A stretch of DNA of 64,000 nt from Scleromatobacter sp039920745 (GTDB lineage: Bacteria > Pseudomonadota > Gammaproteobacteria > Burkholderiales > Burkholderiaceae_C): NCBI GenBank assembly GCA_039920745.1, contig JBDSDD010000037.1:1-64000 (forward strand), read 5' to 3'. The stretch's first letter is position 1. Each line of letters opens with the position of its first letter. Below the pieces are notes generated by a model. The model did no database searches. It saw only the letters and a list, made by a program, of their open reading frames with translations, and was not told the origin of the DNA. Both the position numbers and the translations under genes were made by a program. Positions 35,738 to 45,943 of this stretch are shown one piece after another.

Positions 35738-36988
35738 ATGCATCCGCGCCTCCTGCCAACCCTTCTCGTCTGCCTGGCCGCCCTGCCGATGCTCGCCGAC
35801 GCAGCCCGCGTCACGCTCACCGTGGCTGCGTTTCCCGACCTCGATCGCAGCGCGAAGATCGCCATCGAGTCGTGGGCGACGGCGCACCCCGACGTCGAGA
35901 TCAAGCTGACCACGCGCGCTTTCGATGACCACCACACCGCGATGACCACGGCAATCGCGACTGGCGCAAACCTGCCCGACGTGATGGCGGTCGACATGGA
36001 CTACCTCGGCAAGTTCACGCAGGTCGGTGGCCTCGACGACCTCGACGCCGCCCCTTACGACGCCGCCGCCGTCGCGCCGTTGCTGGCCCGCTTCACGCTG
36101 GGCCCGGCCACGGGCCTGGGCGGCAAGCTGCGTGCGCTGCCCGCCGACATCGGCCCGGGCGCTCTCTTCTACCGCGCCGACCTGATCGCCCGCGCCGGCC
36201 TCACCGAAGCCGATCTCACGCGCGGCTGGGACTCGTACATCGCCGCGGGCCGCAAGCTCAAGGACGCGACAGGCATCTACCTGCTCGCCAGCGCGATCGA
36301 CCTCAAGGACATCCTGATCCGCACCGGCCTCACCGACGGCCAGGGCATCTACTTCGATGCCGCAGGCCGCCCGCAGGTCGAGACGCCGCGCTTCGTGCGG
36401 GCATTCGCGCTCGCGCGTGACGCGCGCCGCGCCGGCATCGACGCGCGCGTGAACTCGTGGAGCAGCGAGTGGAGCGAAGGCTTCCGGCGCGACCGCGTGG
36501 CCACGCAGATGATGGGCTCGTGGCTCGCGGGCCACCTGAAGAACTGGATCGCGCCGGCCAGCGCGGGGCTGTGGCGGGCGGCACCCCTGCCCGGCGGCGC
36601 GTCCGCGTCGTGGGGCGGCTCGTACTGGGCGATCCCCACGCGCGCCGAGCACAAGGCGCTGGCCTGGGACTTCATCCGCACGCTGTGCCTGGATCGCGCG
36701 CAGCAGCTCGAGGCCTTCCGCCGGCTCGACGCGTTCCCGGCGCTGGTCGCGGCACAGCAGGACGCCTACCTCGCGCAGCCGATCGCCTACCTCGGCGGCC
36801 AAGTTGCGCGCCTGCAGTGGCGCGACTCCGCGGCACGCATCCCGGCGCTGCACGTCGACCGCTACGACCAGGTCGCCAAGGACATCGTCAACGCCGAGCT
36901 CGACCAGGTGCTCGAGCACGACAAGCCGATCCCGCAGGCCCTGGCCGATGCCCGCATCGCCATCGAGCGCCGCGCGCGCCGCTATTGA
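35738..36988 (+). CDS. ABC sugar transporter, extracellular solute-binding protein
   Basis: A 416-aa periplasmic binding protein (signal peptide MHPRLLPTLLVCLAALPMLADA) of the family 1 sugar-binding group. Typical stretches are LTVAAFPDLDRSAKIAIESW, PDVMAVDMDYLGKF and the hinge-region GGSYWAIPTRAEHKALAWDFIRTL. It precedes two permease genes and a GH1 glucosidase, so the ligand is probably a beta-glucoside oligosaccharide. An operator-like site lies just upstream. The gene ends 8 bp before the first permease. Confidence 0.92.
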   Translation: MHPRLLPTLLVCLAALPMLADAARVTLTVAAFPDLDRSAKIAIESWATAHPDVEIKLTTRAFDDHHTAMTTAIATGANLPDVMAVDMDYLGKFTQVGGLDDLDAAPYDAAAVAPLLARFTLGPATGLGGKLRALPADIGPGALFYRADLIARAGLTEADLTRGWDSYIAAGRKLKDATGIYLLASAIDLKDILIRTGLTDGQGIYFDAAGRPQVETPRFVRAFALARDARRAGIDARVNSWSSEWSEGFRRDRVATQMMGSWLAGHLKNWIAPASAGLWRAAPLPGGASASWGGSYWAIPTRAEHKALAWDFIRTLCLDRAQQLEAFRRLDAFPALVAAQQDAYLAQPIAYLGGQVARLQWRDSAARIPALHVDRYDQVAKDIVNAELDQVLEHDKPIPQALADARIAIERRARRY

Positions 36989-36996
36989 GCCCCGCC

Positions 36997-37935
36997 ATGC
37001 AAGCCACAGCCTCTTCCCGCCGCCGCCCGCTGATTCCCGCGCGCTGGGCGCCCTACATCTTCATCAGCCCGTTCTTCATCCTGTTCGCCGCGTTCGGCCT
37101 GTTCCCGCTGCTGTTCTCCATCGCCCTGTCGTTCCACCAATGGGATCCAGTGGCCGGCGTGCGGGGCATGCACTGGGTGGGCCTCGACAACTTCGCCTAC
37201 GCGCTCACGCGGGATGACTGGCTGCGCAAGGCGATGTTCAACACGCTCTGGATCGCCCTCGTGTCGGGCGTCCCCCAGCACCTCGTGGCGCTGCCACTCG
37301 CGTGGTTCCTGCACAAGGGCTTCGGACGCTGGCGCAACGCGGTCACCGGCGCGTACTTCCTGCCGTTCATCACGTCGACCGTGGCTATCTCGCTGGTCTT
37401 CTCGTCGCTGTTTTCGAAGGACTTTGGCTTGGTCAACGCGGCGTTCGCGTCGCTGCGCCAAGTGCCCGTCCTGGGCTGGCTGATGCCGGGCCAGGCTATC
37501 GACTGGACCCAGCCGGGCTACACCAAGTGGATGATCTCGGCTGTCGTGTTCTGGCGCTACGTGGGCTGGAACACCGTGCTGTACCTGTCGGCGATCCAGA
37601 CGATTCCGCAGGATCTGCTGGAGGCTGCGCAGATCGACGGCGCGAGCGCGCGCCAGCGCTTCCTGCACATCGTGCTGCCACTGCTCAAGCCGATGATGTT
37701 CTTCGCCGTGACGCTGTCCATCATCGGCAACTTGCAGCTGTTCGAGGAGCCGTTCATCCTGACCGGTGGCACCGGTGGCATCGACCAGGCCGGCAAGACA
37801 GCGGCGATGCACATGTACGCGGTGGCGTTCATGGACGGCGATTTCGGCACGGCCTCCGCGATCGCGTGGCTGCTGTTCGTGCTGATCGCTGGCTCCACCT
37901 GGATCAACAAGCGCCTGCTCGGGACGCGCGCATGA
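36997..37935 (+). CDS. ABC sugar transporter permease (MalF-like)
   Basis: A 312-aa inner-membrane permease with six hydrophobic segments. The ATPase-coupling EAA loop is LEAAQIDGASARQRFLHIVLPLLKP. The family 1 features WAPYIFISPFFILF and LYLSAIQTIPQDL are present. Its stop overlaps the start of the second permease (ATGA). It lacks the long periplasmic insert seen in the MalF-type gene at 60968. Confidence 0.93.
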   Translation: MQATASSRRRPLIPARWAPYIFISPFFILFAAFGLFPLLFSIALSFHQWDPVAGVRGMHWVGLDNFAYALTRDDWLRKAMFNTLWIALVSGVPQHLVALPLAWFLHKGFGRWRNAVTGAYFLPFITSTVAISLVFSSLFSKDFGLVNAAFASLRQVPVLGWLMPGQAIDWTQPGYTKWMISAVVFWRYVGWNTVLYLSAIQTIPQDLLEAAQIDGASARQRFLHIVLPLLKPMMFFAVTLSIIGNLQLFEEPFILTGGTGGIDQAGKTAAMHMYAVAFMDGDFGTASAIAWLLFVLIAGSTWINKRLLGTRA

Positions 37936-38825
37936 CCACGCTATCTTCCATGCCCATCGCCTCCATGCCTGGCGCCGCACCCGCCCGCGGGCGCGCACGC
38001 GACGGCCGCGCCGCGCTGCTCATCGGCCGCGCCGTCGTGCTTGCGGGCGCCGTCACGATGCTCGTGCCGTTCTGGTTCATGTTCGTGTTCGCCACGCACA
38101 GCAACAGCGAGATCCTGGCCATGCCGCCGCCCCTGTGGTTCGGCCATTCGCTGGGCGACAACTTTCGCGACCTGCTGGAACGACTGCCGACGTTCTGGTG
38201 GAACCTCGCATGGAGCTTCTACGTGGCCATCGCCACGACGGCCTTGAACCTGTTCTTCTGCGCCCTCGCCGGCCATGCGTTCGCGCTGCTCGAGTTCGCC
38301 GGCAAGGAACGCTTCTACGCCGCGGTGATGCTCACGATGTTGCTGCCCGGGTTCATCTTCATGGTGCCGACTGCGTTGACGATGAGCTGGCTCGGGTGGA
38401 CCAACGAGCACCGGGCGCTCATCGTGCCGGGCGCCTGCGGCGCGCTGGGCATCTTCCTGATGCGCCAGACCATCGAGTCGGTCATCCCGCGCGACCTGGT
38501 CGACGCCGCGCGCCTCGACGGTTGCAGCGAGTTCATGATCTGGTGGCGCGTGGTGCTGCCGCTGCTGGGCCCGGCGCTGGGCACGCTGGCACTGATCACG
38601 TTCATCGGGTCGTGGAACAACTTCATCGGCCCGCTGGTGGTGCTGCGCGACATGGATCGCTACACGCTGCCTCTGGCCTTGCGTTCGCTGCAGGGCTCCG
38701 GGCAGACGCCCTGGGGCGCGCTGTGCGCGGGCGCCGCCATCGCCGTGCTGCCCCTGCTCGCAATGTTTGCTTTCGCCTCGCGTCGTCTGATTGCCGGTCT
38801 CACTGCGGGGGCCGTCAAGCACTGA
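37932..38825 (+). CDS. ABC sugar transporter permease (MalG-like)
   Basis: A 297-aa permease, the partner of the preceding gene. The first 30 residues are a polar arm, then six membrane segments follow. The EAA-type loop is LVDAARLDGCSEFMIWWRVVLPLLGP, and the MalG-type end RRLIAGLTAGAVKH is typical of the family. It is translationally coupled to the upstream permease, and a terminator-like hairpin follows it. Confidence 0.93.
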   Translation: MTTLSSMPIASMPGAAPARGRARDGRAALLIGRAVVLAGAVTMLVPFWFMFVFATHSNSEILAMPPPLWFGHSLGDNFRDLLERLPTFWWNLAWSFYVAIATTALNLFFCALAGHAFALLEFAGKERFYAAVMLTMLLPGFIFMVPTALTMSWLGWTNEHRALIVPGACGALGIFLMRQTIESVIPRDLVDAARLDGCSEFMIWWRVVLPLLGPALGTLALITFIGSWNNFIGPLVVLRDMDRYTLPLALRSLQGSGQTPWGALCAGAAIAVLPLLAMFAFASRRLIAGLTAGAVKH

Positions 38826-38842
38826 CCGCCGCACCCCTTCGC

Positions 38843-38870
38843 AAGGGCCGCCCGACCAATGCGGCCTTTT
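38843..38870 (+). terminator. Terminator after importer genes
   Basis: AAGGGCCGC (38843-38851) pairs with GCGGCCTT (38861-38868), leaving one bulged G, and a T4 run follows. It should separate the importer transcript from the GH1 gene, whose operator is 13 bp further on. Confidence 0.65.
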
Positions 38871-38882
38871 GAAGATCCCTTC

Positions 38883-38896
38883 TGATATCGATTTCA
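38883..38896 (+). promoter_or_regulatory. Putative LacI-type operator O4
   Basis: TGATATCGATTTCA matches the reverse complement of O3 at 13 of 14 positions and keeps the central CG. It ends 14 bp before the GH1 start codon, a position that suits a repressor. Confidence 0.6.
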
Positions 38897-38910
38897 AAGT
38901 TCCGACCCAG

Positions 38911-40267
38911 ATGTCCAACCTGAACGTTTCCCACGCCCTCACTCCCCAGACGCGCGCCACGCTGGCGCAGGATTTCACCTGGGGCGTCGCTACCAGCGCC
39001 TACCAGATCGAAGGCGGCGCCACCGCCGATGGGCGTGGCCCGTCGATCTGGGACACCTTCTCGCACACGCCTGGCAAGACGGTGCGCGGCGAGACCGGCG
39101 ACGTTGCGTGCGACCACTACCGCCGCTGGCCCGAGGACGTCGCGCTGATGGCCGGCCTGGGCGTCGACGCCTACCGCTTCTCGATCTCGTGGTCGCGCGT
39201 ACAGCCGCTGGGTCATGGTGCCTGGAACGAGGCCGGCCTCGCCTTCTATGAGCGCCTCGTCGACGGCTTGCTCGAACGCGGGATCCGCCCGCACGCCACG
39301 CTGTACCACTGGGACCTGCCGCAGGGCTTGCAGGACCAGGGCGGCTGGGCCACGCGCGACACGGCCCTGCGTTTCGCGGACTACGCCGCGCACATCGGAC
39401 GCAGGCTGGGCGACCGTCTCGCCTCGATCGCCACGCACAACGAGCCCTGGTGCACGGCGATGCTGGGCCATGCCTGGGGCAAGTTCGCTCCCGGCTACAA
39501 GGACGAGGCACTCGCCGCAGACGTGTCGCACCACCTGCTGCTGTCGCACGGCCTTGCACTGCAGGCGATGCGTGCAGCCGGCACGAGTGCCCCCCTGGGC
39601 ATCGTGCTGAACCAGTCGTCGACCACCGCAGCCACTGAGAGCGCGGCCGACCAGGCGCGCGCGGCCACCGAATACGCCAGCTTCGTGCGCTGGTACATGG
39701 AGCCGATCTTCAAGGGCGCCTATCCACGGGATCCAGGCATCGTGCACTACCCGCGCAACGTGCAGCCGGGCGACTTGTCGATCATCGGCCAGCCGCTCGA
39801 TTTCCTGGGCGTCAACTACTACACGCGCATCTGGGCCAGCGCCGCGCCAGCGCCGCTGGCCGCGCCGTGCACCCTGGGCGTCACGGACATGGGCTGGGAG
39901 ATCTATCCCGAAGGCCTCACCGAACTGCTGGTCGGCCTGAACCAACGCTATCCCGGCTTGCCGCCGATCTACCTGATGGAGAACGGCATGGCCAATGCCG
40001 ACGTGCTGGTAGACGGCCGTGTACCCGACGCGGCACGCATCGATTTCGTACGCCGCCATCTCGAAGCCCTGGCGCGGGCGCGCGAGGCGGGCGTCGATAT
40101 CCGCGGCTTCTACTACTGGAGCCTGCTGGACAATTACGAGTGGGATTCGGGCTACGACAAGCGCTTCGGCATCGTGCACGTGGACTACGCGACACAACAG
40201 CGTACGCTCAAGGACAGCGCCTTGTGGTACCGCGAGACGATTGCCTCGTCACGCGGGGAGGTCGGCC

Positions 40268-40275
<8 letters not shown>
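38911..40275 (+). CDS. GH1 beta-glucosidase
   Basis: A 454-aa glycoside hydrolase of family 1 with no signal peptide, so cytoplasmic. The acid/base Glu178 is in THNEPW and the nucleophile Glu357 in LMENGM; the N-terminal FTWGVATSAYQIEGG binds the non-reducing sugar. It would split imported cello- or laminari-oligosaccharides to glucose. It starts at the ATG at 38911 behind operator O4. Its last 8 nt overlap the start of the ABC ATPase gene. Confidence 0.95.
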
Positions 40276-41357
<1,082 letters not shown>

Positions 41358-41477
41358 GCGTTCACGCAGCACGAGAAGATTGGCGGGCTCGTGCTCGAAG
41401 AGCCAGTCCGGACGCCGACCGTGGCTTCCGGGCCTACGACAAACCGCCCACCACCCTGCCACCTTGGTGAGGAGACT

Positions 41478-44165
41478 ATGACGAAGAACTTTTTCCCGAT
41501 GTTGGCGCTGGCGCTCTTGAGCCAGTGCCCCCGCATCGCCGCGGCCCAGACCGCGGCCGATACACCACCACCACCCATCGCGCGAGCGGCCTCCGGCCCC
41601 CAAGCCAAGGCGGACGAACCCATGCAGGTCGACCATGTCGTCGTGACGGCCAACCGCCGCATCGAGACGCTGCAGAGCGTCGCCGGCGTGGTGCAGACCA
41701 TCGACGCCGAGCAGTTGCGCAAGGACGGCATCACCGAGATCCGCTCGCTGCAGAACGACATTCCCGGCCTCAACATCGCCAACCAGGAAGGCAACATCGA
41801 GATCTACATCCGCGGCGTCGGATCGTCGAACAGCACCGAGCTGGGCGACCCGGCTGCGGCGTCGCACCTCAACGGCATCTACATTCCGCGTCCGCGCGGC
41901 ATGGGCACGATGTTCTACGATCTCGAACGCGTCGAGGTGAACAAGGGCCCGCAAGGCACGCTGTACGGTCGCAACGCGATGGCCGGCACGCTCAACATCA
42001 TCACGGCCAAGCCGAAACTCGACCATCTGGGTGGCTACATCCAGTTCGAAGGAGGCAGTCGCAACCAGGGTGCGGAAGCCGCCCTGAACGTGCCGCTCTC
42101 CACCACGTTCGGCCTGCGCGTGGCGGTCTTCGAGAACGACAAGAACTCGGGCTTCCACAACGTGTCGCCCGATCCGGCGTCGCATGCGCTGACCCCGGCC
42201 GGCGAAGAGCACAACCAGGGAGCGCGCGTTTCCGCGCTGTGGCTGCCTCTCGACCGGATGACCGTCTCCATGATGGCCGATGCCGGTCACGAAGGCGGTA
42301 CCGGTTATCCGGGCGCCAACATCTACACGGCGGTCAGGGCGACCGGGGAGCGTGCCGAGCACCTGCCGCTGCGCGACATCGTCTACCGCGGCGCGCAGGG
42401 CACGATGCGCAACGACCTGTCGGGCCTGCAAGGCAAGGTGGACTACGACTTCGACAGCTTCGGCGCCGAACTGTCGCTGAGCCAGCGCAAGGTGGACTTC
42501 TACCAGCGCAACGCGCAGTCGAACGGCATCGGCTGGTCCGGCCGCGACTACTCCGCCGAGAAGTGGGACGACTTCTCGACGCAGTACTGGCAGACCAAGT
42601 CCGTGAGCCGCATCGGTGAGTTCCGCCTGTACTCCGGCGAGGATGCCAAGACCTTCCAGTGGAACGTCGGCGCGTTCGCGTTCAACGAGAACCAGAAGGT
42701 GGGCTACCTGTCCATGACCGACGGCGGCTATTGCTGCTACTCGGGCACCGAGTTCACGATGCCCAAGGTGCTCGGCAAGTCCGCGGCGCTCTTCGGCGAC
42801 GGCACGCTCGCGGTCACCTCCAAGCTGCGCCTGATCGGCGGCCTGCGTGAGACCGAGGAAGCCAAGTCGCGTTACGGCATCGGCGGCAACATCGCACTGA
42901 CGCTGGGGGGCTCCACGCCTGCCCACGGCGACACGCCTGCCAACCCGTTCGCCTGTTGCATCGCCACGCGCCTGGGCACCGAAGGCTTCATGCCCAACCT
43001 GCTCGCGCGGCCGAACTTCGACATGAGCAAGGTGACGACGCCCGCGCAGATGGCCCTGTTCCTGCAGCAGACCACGATGACGCCGGGCGCACGCGACACG
43101 CTCAACCAGCAGGTCGCGCCCATCGTTGACGGCACGAATGCGAAGGGCAACTGCTTCACGCGTCCTGACATCGACAACGGCGGCATCCAGTGCCCCACCA
43201 ACCAGAACGGCGGTTTCAGCTTCGCCAACCTGGCGGTGCCGGAGCAGCAGGTTGGCAGCAGCAAGTTTCACTACACCGACTGGCGCGTGGGCACCGAGTA
43301 CGACCTGACCAAGGACAACATGGTCTACGTCAAGCTCTCCACGGGGCACAAGGCGGGTGGCTTCAACGACAGCTTCCACGGCTCCACGGTGCCCGAGCTG
43401 TTCCGGCCGGAACAACTGCGCGTGCTCGAGGCCGGGTCGCGCAACGCGTTCACGCTGGGCGGCCAGCGCGCGGTGTTCAACCTGTCCGGCTTCTACTACG
43501 ACTACAAGGACCAGGTGTTCCAGGACCTGACCTGCATCACGGTCGACAACACGAGGACGCCGCCCGCCTGCAGCGGCTACTCGCTGGTCAATCGCAACAT
43601 CGGCAAATCGAAGCTCGCGGGCCTCGAGGCCGAGGCGCGCTTCGGTCTGCCGGGCGGCTTCAAGCTGGACATGAACGGCGCGCTGTTGCACACCCGCATC
43701 AGCTCGGGCACCGTCGCCGACGTGCGCGCGATCGACTACGGCAAGGGCGGCCTGAGTCCGCTGATCGACCTCTCCGGCAATCAGCTCCCGCTGGCCTCCA
43801 AGGTCAACCTGTCGACGCGGCTGCAGCAGGTGTTCGGTCTCTTCGGCGGCAAGGCCGACTGGCAAGCACTGCTGAACTGGCGCTCGTCGTACTACCTGAC
43901 GCAGTTCAACGAGAAGGCCGTCGTCGCCATCAACGGCGACACCACGACGGCTCTGGCCGCCGGCTTCCCGGATCGCCAGGTCGGCTTCCTGACGCTGAAC
44001 CTGGGCGCGGGCTACACGTTCCAGGGCGGCCTGCGTCTCGAGGCGTACGCCAACAACGTCACCGACAAGGAGGCGTCGCAGAAGGCGCTGGTCGGTGCCG
44101 GCCTGGACATCCGCTTCCTGAACGACGCGCGCTCGTTCGGCGCTCGCGCTCGCATGGACTTCTGA
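41478..44165 (+). CDS. TonB-dependent outer-membrane receptor (beta-glucan locus)
   Basis: 895 aa with a signal peptide (MTKNFFPMLALALLSQ, cleavage near AAA). The TonB box region is DHVVVTANRR, followed by the plug domain (LQNDIPGLNIANQEG, NKGPQGTLYGRNAMAG) and a 22-strand barrel whose last strand ends in MDF. Cysteine pairs (GGYCCYSG, PFACCIATR) are unusual for the family. It follows the ATPase gene with a good GGTGAGGAGAC ribosome site. It probably imports glucan oligosaccharides across the outer membrane. Confidence 0.92.
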   Translation: MTKNFFPMLALALLSQCPRIAAAQTAADTPPPPIARAASGPQAKADEPMQVDHVVVTANRRIETLQSVAGVVQTIDAEQLRKDGITEIRSLQNDIPGLNIANQEGNIEIYIRGVGSSNSTELGDPAAASHLNGIYIPRPRGMGTMFYDLERVEVNKGPQGTLYGRNAMAGTLNIITAKPKLDHLGGYIQFEGGSRNQGAEAALNVPLSTTFGLRVAVFENDKNSGFHNVSPDPASHALTPAGEEHNQGARVSALWLPLDRMTVSMMADAGHEGGTGYPGANIYTAVRATGERAEHLPLRDIVYRGAQGTMRNDLSGLQGKVDYDFDSFGAELSLSQRKVDFYQRNAQSNGIGWSGRDYSAEKWDDFSTQYWQTKSVSRIGEFRLYSGEDAKTFQWNVGAFAFNENQKVGYLSMTDGGYCCYSGTEFTMPKVLGKSAALFGDGTLAVTSKLRLIGGLRETEEAKSRYGIGGNIALTLGGSTPAHGDTPANPFACCIATRLGTEGFMPNLLARPNFDMSKVTTPAQMALFLQQTTMTPGARDTLNQQVAPIVDGTNAKGNCFTRPDIDNGGIQCPTNQNGGFSFANLAVPEQQVGSSKFHYTDWRVGTEYDLTKDNMVYVKLSTGHKAGGFNDSFHGSTVPELFRPEQLRVLEAGSRNAFTLGGQRAVFNLSGFYYDYKDQVFQDLTCITVDNTRTPPACSGYSLVNRNIGKSKLAGLEAEARFGLPGGFKLDMNGALLHTRISSGTVADVRAIDYGKGGLSPLIDLSGNQLPLASKVNLSTRLQQVFGLFGGKADWQALLNWRSSYYLTQFNEKAVVAINGDTTTALAAGFPDRQVGFLTLNLGAGYTFQGGLRLEAYANNVTDKEASQKALVGAGLDIRFLNDARSFGARARMDF

Positions 44166-44178
44166 CCTCGCGCACCGC

Positions 44179-44200
44179 CTGGCCGCGCACGCGGCCAGGC
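44179..44200. other. GC-rich hairpin after the receptor gene
   Basis: A perfect 10-bp stem (44179-44188 with 44191-44200) has a loop of only two bases. It lies 14 bp after the receptor stop. No T run follows. It may be part of a double terminator with the next hairpin. Confidence 0.5.
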
Positions 44201-44222
44201 CCCTGCGATGATTTCTTCCACA

Positions 44223-44260
44223 GCGGGGCCCCGGCAAACGCCGCGGGCCCCGCCTCTCTT
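44223..44260 (+). terminator. Terminator-like hairpin before the GH5 gene
   Basis: GCGGGGCCC (44223-44231) pairs with GGGCCCCGC (44245-44253) and is followed by CTCTCTT. It sits just before the GH5 ribosome site and could terminate or attenuate the transcript from the receptor gene. Confidence 0.5.
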
Positions 44261-44275
44261 CAAAAGGATCGCCCG

Positions 44276-45397
44276 ATGGCAAGACTTTCGATCGCCGCCA
44301 CGCTCGCCGTGCTCGCCCTGGCTGCACTCGGTGCCTGCGGCACGGCCCCCGAGCGCGCTCAAGCCGTGCCCGCCGACGCGCTGGCCGACTTCCCGCCGCT
44401 GGACGCCGCGCCCCCGCCCGGCGCCTCGCCCGCAGCGAAGCAATTCGCTGCCAGCCTGAGGCGTGGCGTCAACTTCGGCAACATGCTCGATGCGCCGACC
44501 GAAGGCGCCTGGTCTCTGCGCGTGGAAGACCGGTTCATCGACCTGGTCGGCAATGACAGGTCGCCTGTCATCGCCAGCGTGCGGCTGCCGGTGCGTTGGA
44601 GCAACCACGCGAGCGCCGACGCCCAAGCGCGCATCGACCCGACGTTCATGGCGCGCGTGGACGACGTCGTCCGGCGACTGCTCGCGCGCGGCGTGCCGGT
44701 GGTGCTGGACATGCACCACTACCGCCAGCTCGACGGCGATCCGCTGGATGCGGGCGAGGCAGCGGTACCGGACAACTTGGTGGAGCTCCGATTCCTGGCA
44801 TTGTGGCAACAGATCGCCGAGCATTTCCGCGACGCGCCGGCCACACTCGCGTTCGAGCTGTACAACGAGCCGCACGGCCGCCTGACCGCGCGCTGGAACG
44901 ACCTGATGTCGCGTGGGGTGCGCCTGGTGCGCCGGAGCAATCCGACGCGCATCGTCGTCGTCGGCCCCACGCAGTGGAACTCGGCGCGCGGCCTGGCCAC
45001 CTTCACGATGCCACCGGACGCCAACCTGATCCTGACGGTACACCACTACGATCCGTTCACGTTCACGCATCAGGGCGCGCCCTGGATCACACCCACGATG
45101 CCCACCGGCGTCGGCTGCTGCTCCGCACAGCAGCTGGCGGACATTCGAGACCCGCTGGACACGGCTGAGCGCTTCGGCGCGCGCACCGGCTACCCGGTCT
45201 ACGTCGGCGAGTTCGGGGCCTTCGAGCAGGCCCCAGCCGCCGACCGCGACCGCTATACACGGGTGATGCGCGACGAGATGGAGCAGCGCGGAATGACCTG
45301 GGCCTACTGGGAGCTGGCGGGCGGATTCGGGTTCTTCGACCCGGTGACCGGCGCGATCCGTCCCGGCGGACTCGCGCAGGCGTTGTTCGCGCCATGA
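44276..45397 (+). CDS. GH5 family endoglucanase-like lipoprotein
   Basis: A 373-aa glycoside hydrolase of family 5. The signal peptide ends in LGAC (Cys21), so it is a lipoprotein. The acid/base Glu198 is in LYNEPHG, the nucleophile Glu312 in YVGEFGAF, and GVNFGNML and VHHYDPFTFTH complete the active cleft. Family members cut cellulose, lichenan or mannan. With the GH16 gene and the GH1 glucosidase it fits beta-glucan breakdown at the cell surface. It lies behind two hairpins, so it may be expressed less than the receptor. Confidence 0.9.
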   Translation: MARLSIAATLAVLALAALGACGTAPERAQAVPADALADFPPLDAAPPPGASPAAKQFAASLRRGVNFGNMLDAPTEGAWSLRVEDRFIDLVGNDRSPVIASVRLPVRWSNHASADAQARIDPTFMARVDDVVRRLLARGVPVVLDMHHYRQLDGDPLDAGEAAVPDNLVELRFLALWQQIAEHFRDAPATLAFELYNEPHGRLTARWNDLMSRGVRLVRRSNPTRIVVVGPTQWNSARGLATFTMPPDANLILTVHHYDPFTFTHQGAPWITPTMPTGVGCCSAQQLADIRDPLDTAERFGARTGYPVYVGEFGAFEQAPAADRDRYTRVMRDEMEQRGMTWAYWELAGGFGFFDPVTGAIRPGGLAQALFAP

Positions 45398-45943
45398 CGC
45401 GTTCGCGGCACCGGGGTCGACTGCCAGGTGGCGAGGGACAAGCCAGTAGCGAGGCCCGATCCTCCGGATCAACATCGCAAGATCCGTTAGGCGTATCGCA
45501 AGTTGACGCAGGTTTGCGCCGCACAAGGTCGTCAGAATCCTGCGTACAAGAAACTGAACGGAGACAGCTGATGCGATCAGCGAACAATTCGGAAGGCGTG
45601 GATAGCTCGCGGCGCTCCGGCACGGAACCGTCCCCGGCGATTCGAGACGGTTGAGCGCACGACGCCGGTCCCTCCGACGTACAGCGCCGGAGAAAGCTCG
45701 ACGCGCAAAGACATATGCCGCCCTCCGGCCATACAGGCGCGGCCTGGGCGCACAACACCCGCCGCCAACCGCAGCGCTCGACCATGCGACAGCCGTGCCG
45801 GCCGCCTCCGCGTCTTCCCAAAGCGCGCGCAGAAGCACCGAACCGTGTCCAGGCAACCCCTGGGTGAATTTGCGCAGCCCAGCGGGCTGGCACTCGCGCG
45901 CATCCATAGAACGCCGCCTGTCGGCACTCCAGGAAATCCCCAA
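45398..45943 (+). other. Long intergenic region with a leader-like element
   Basis: About 546 bp. At 45470-45573 lies a segment resembling the leader at 47569-47673, including two TCGCAA copies 21 bp apart (45475, 45496) and the ribosome-site stretch CGGAGACAGCTGATG. That ATG opens only a 27-codon frame (45571-45654) that does not resemble the gene behind the other copy, so it may be a decayed paralogue or the promoter of the next genes. No other gene is convincing. Confidence 0.5.

Noticed and set aside
45394..45654. 86-codon plus frame after the GH5 gene
   Set aside because: Arg/Ser-rich with no ribosome site. Only its last part coincides with the leader-like ATG at 45571, and that frame matches nothing.
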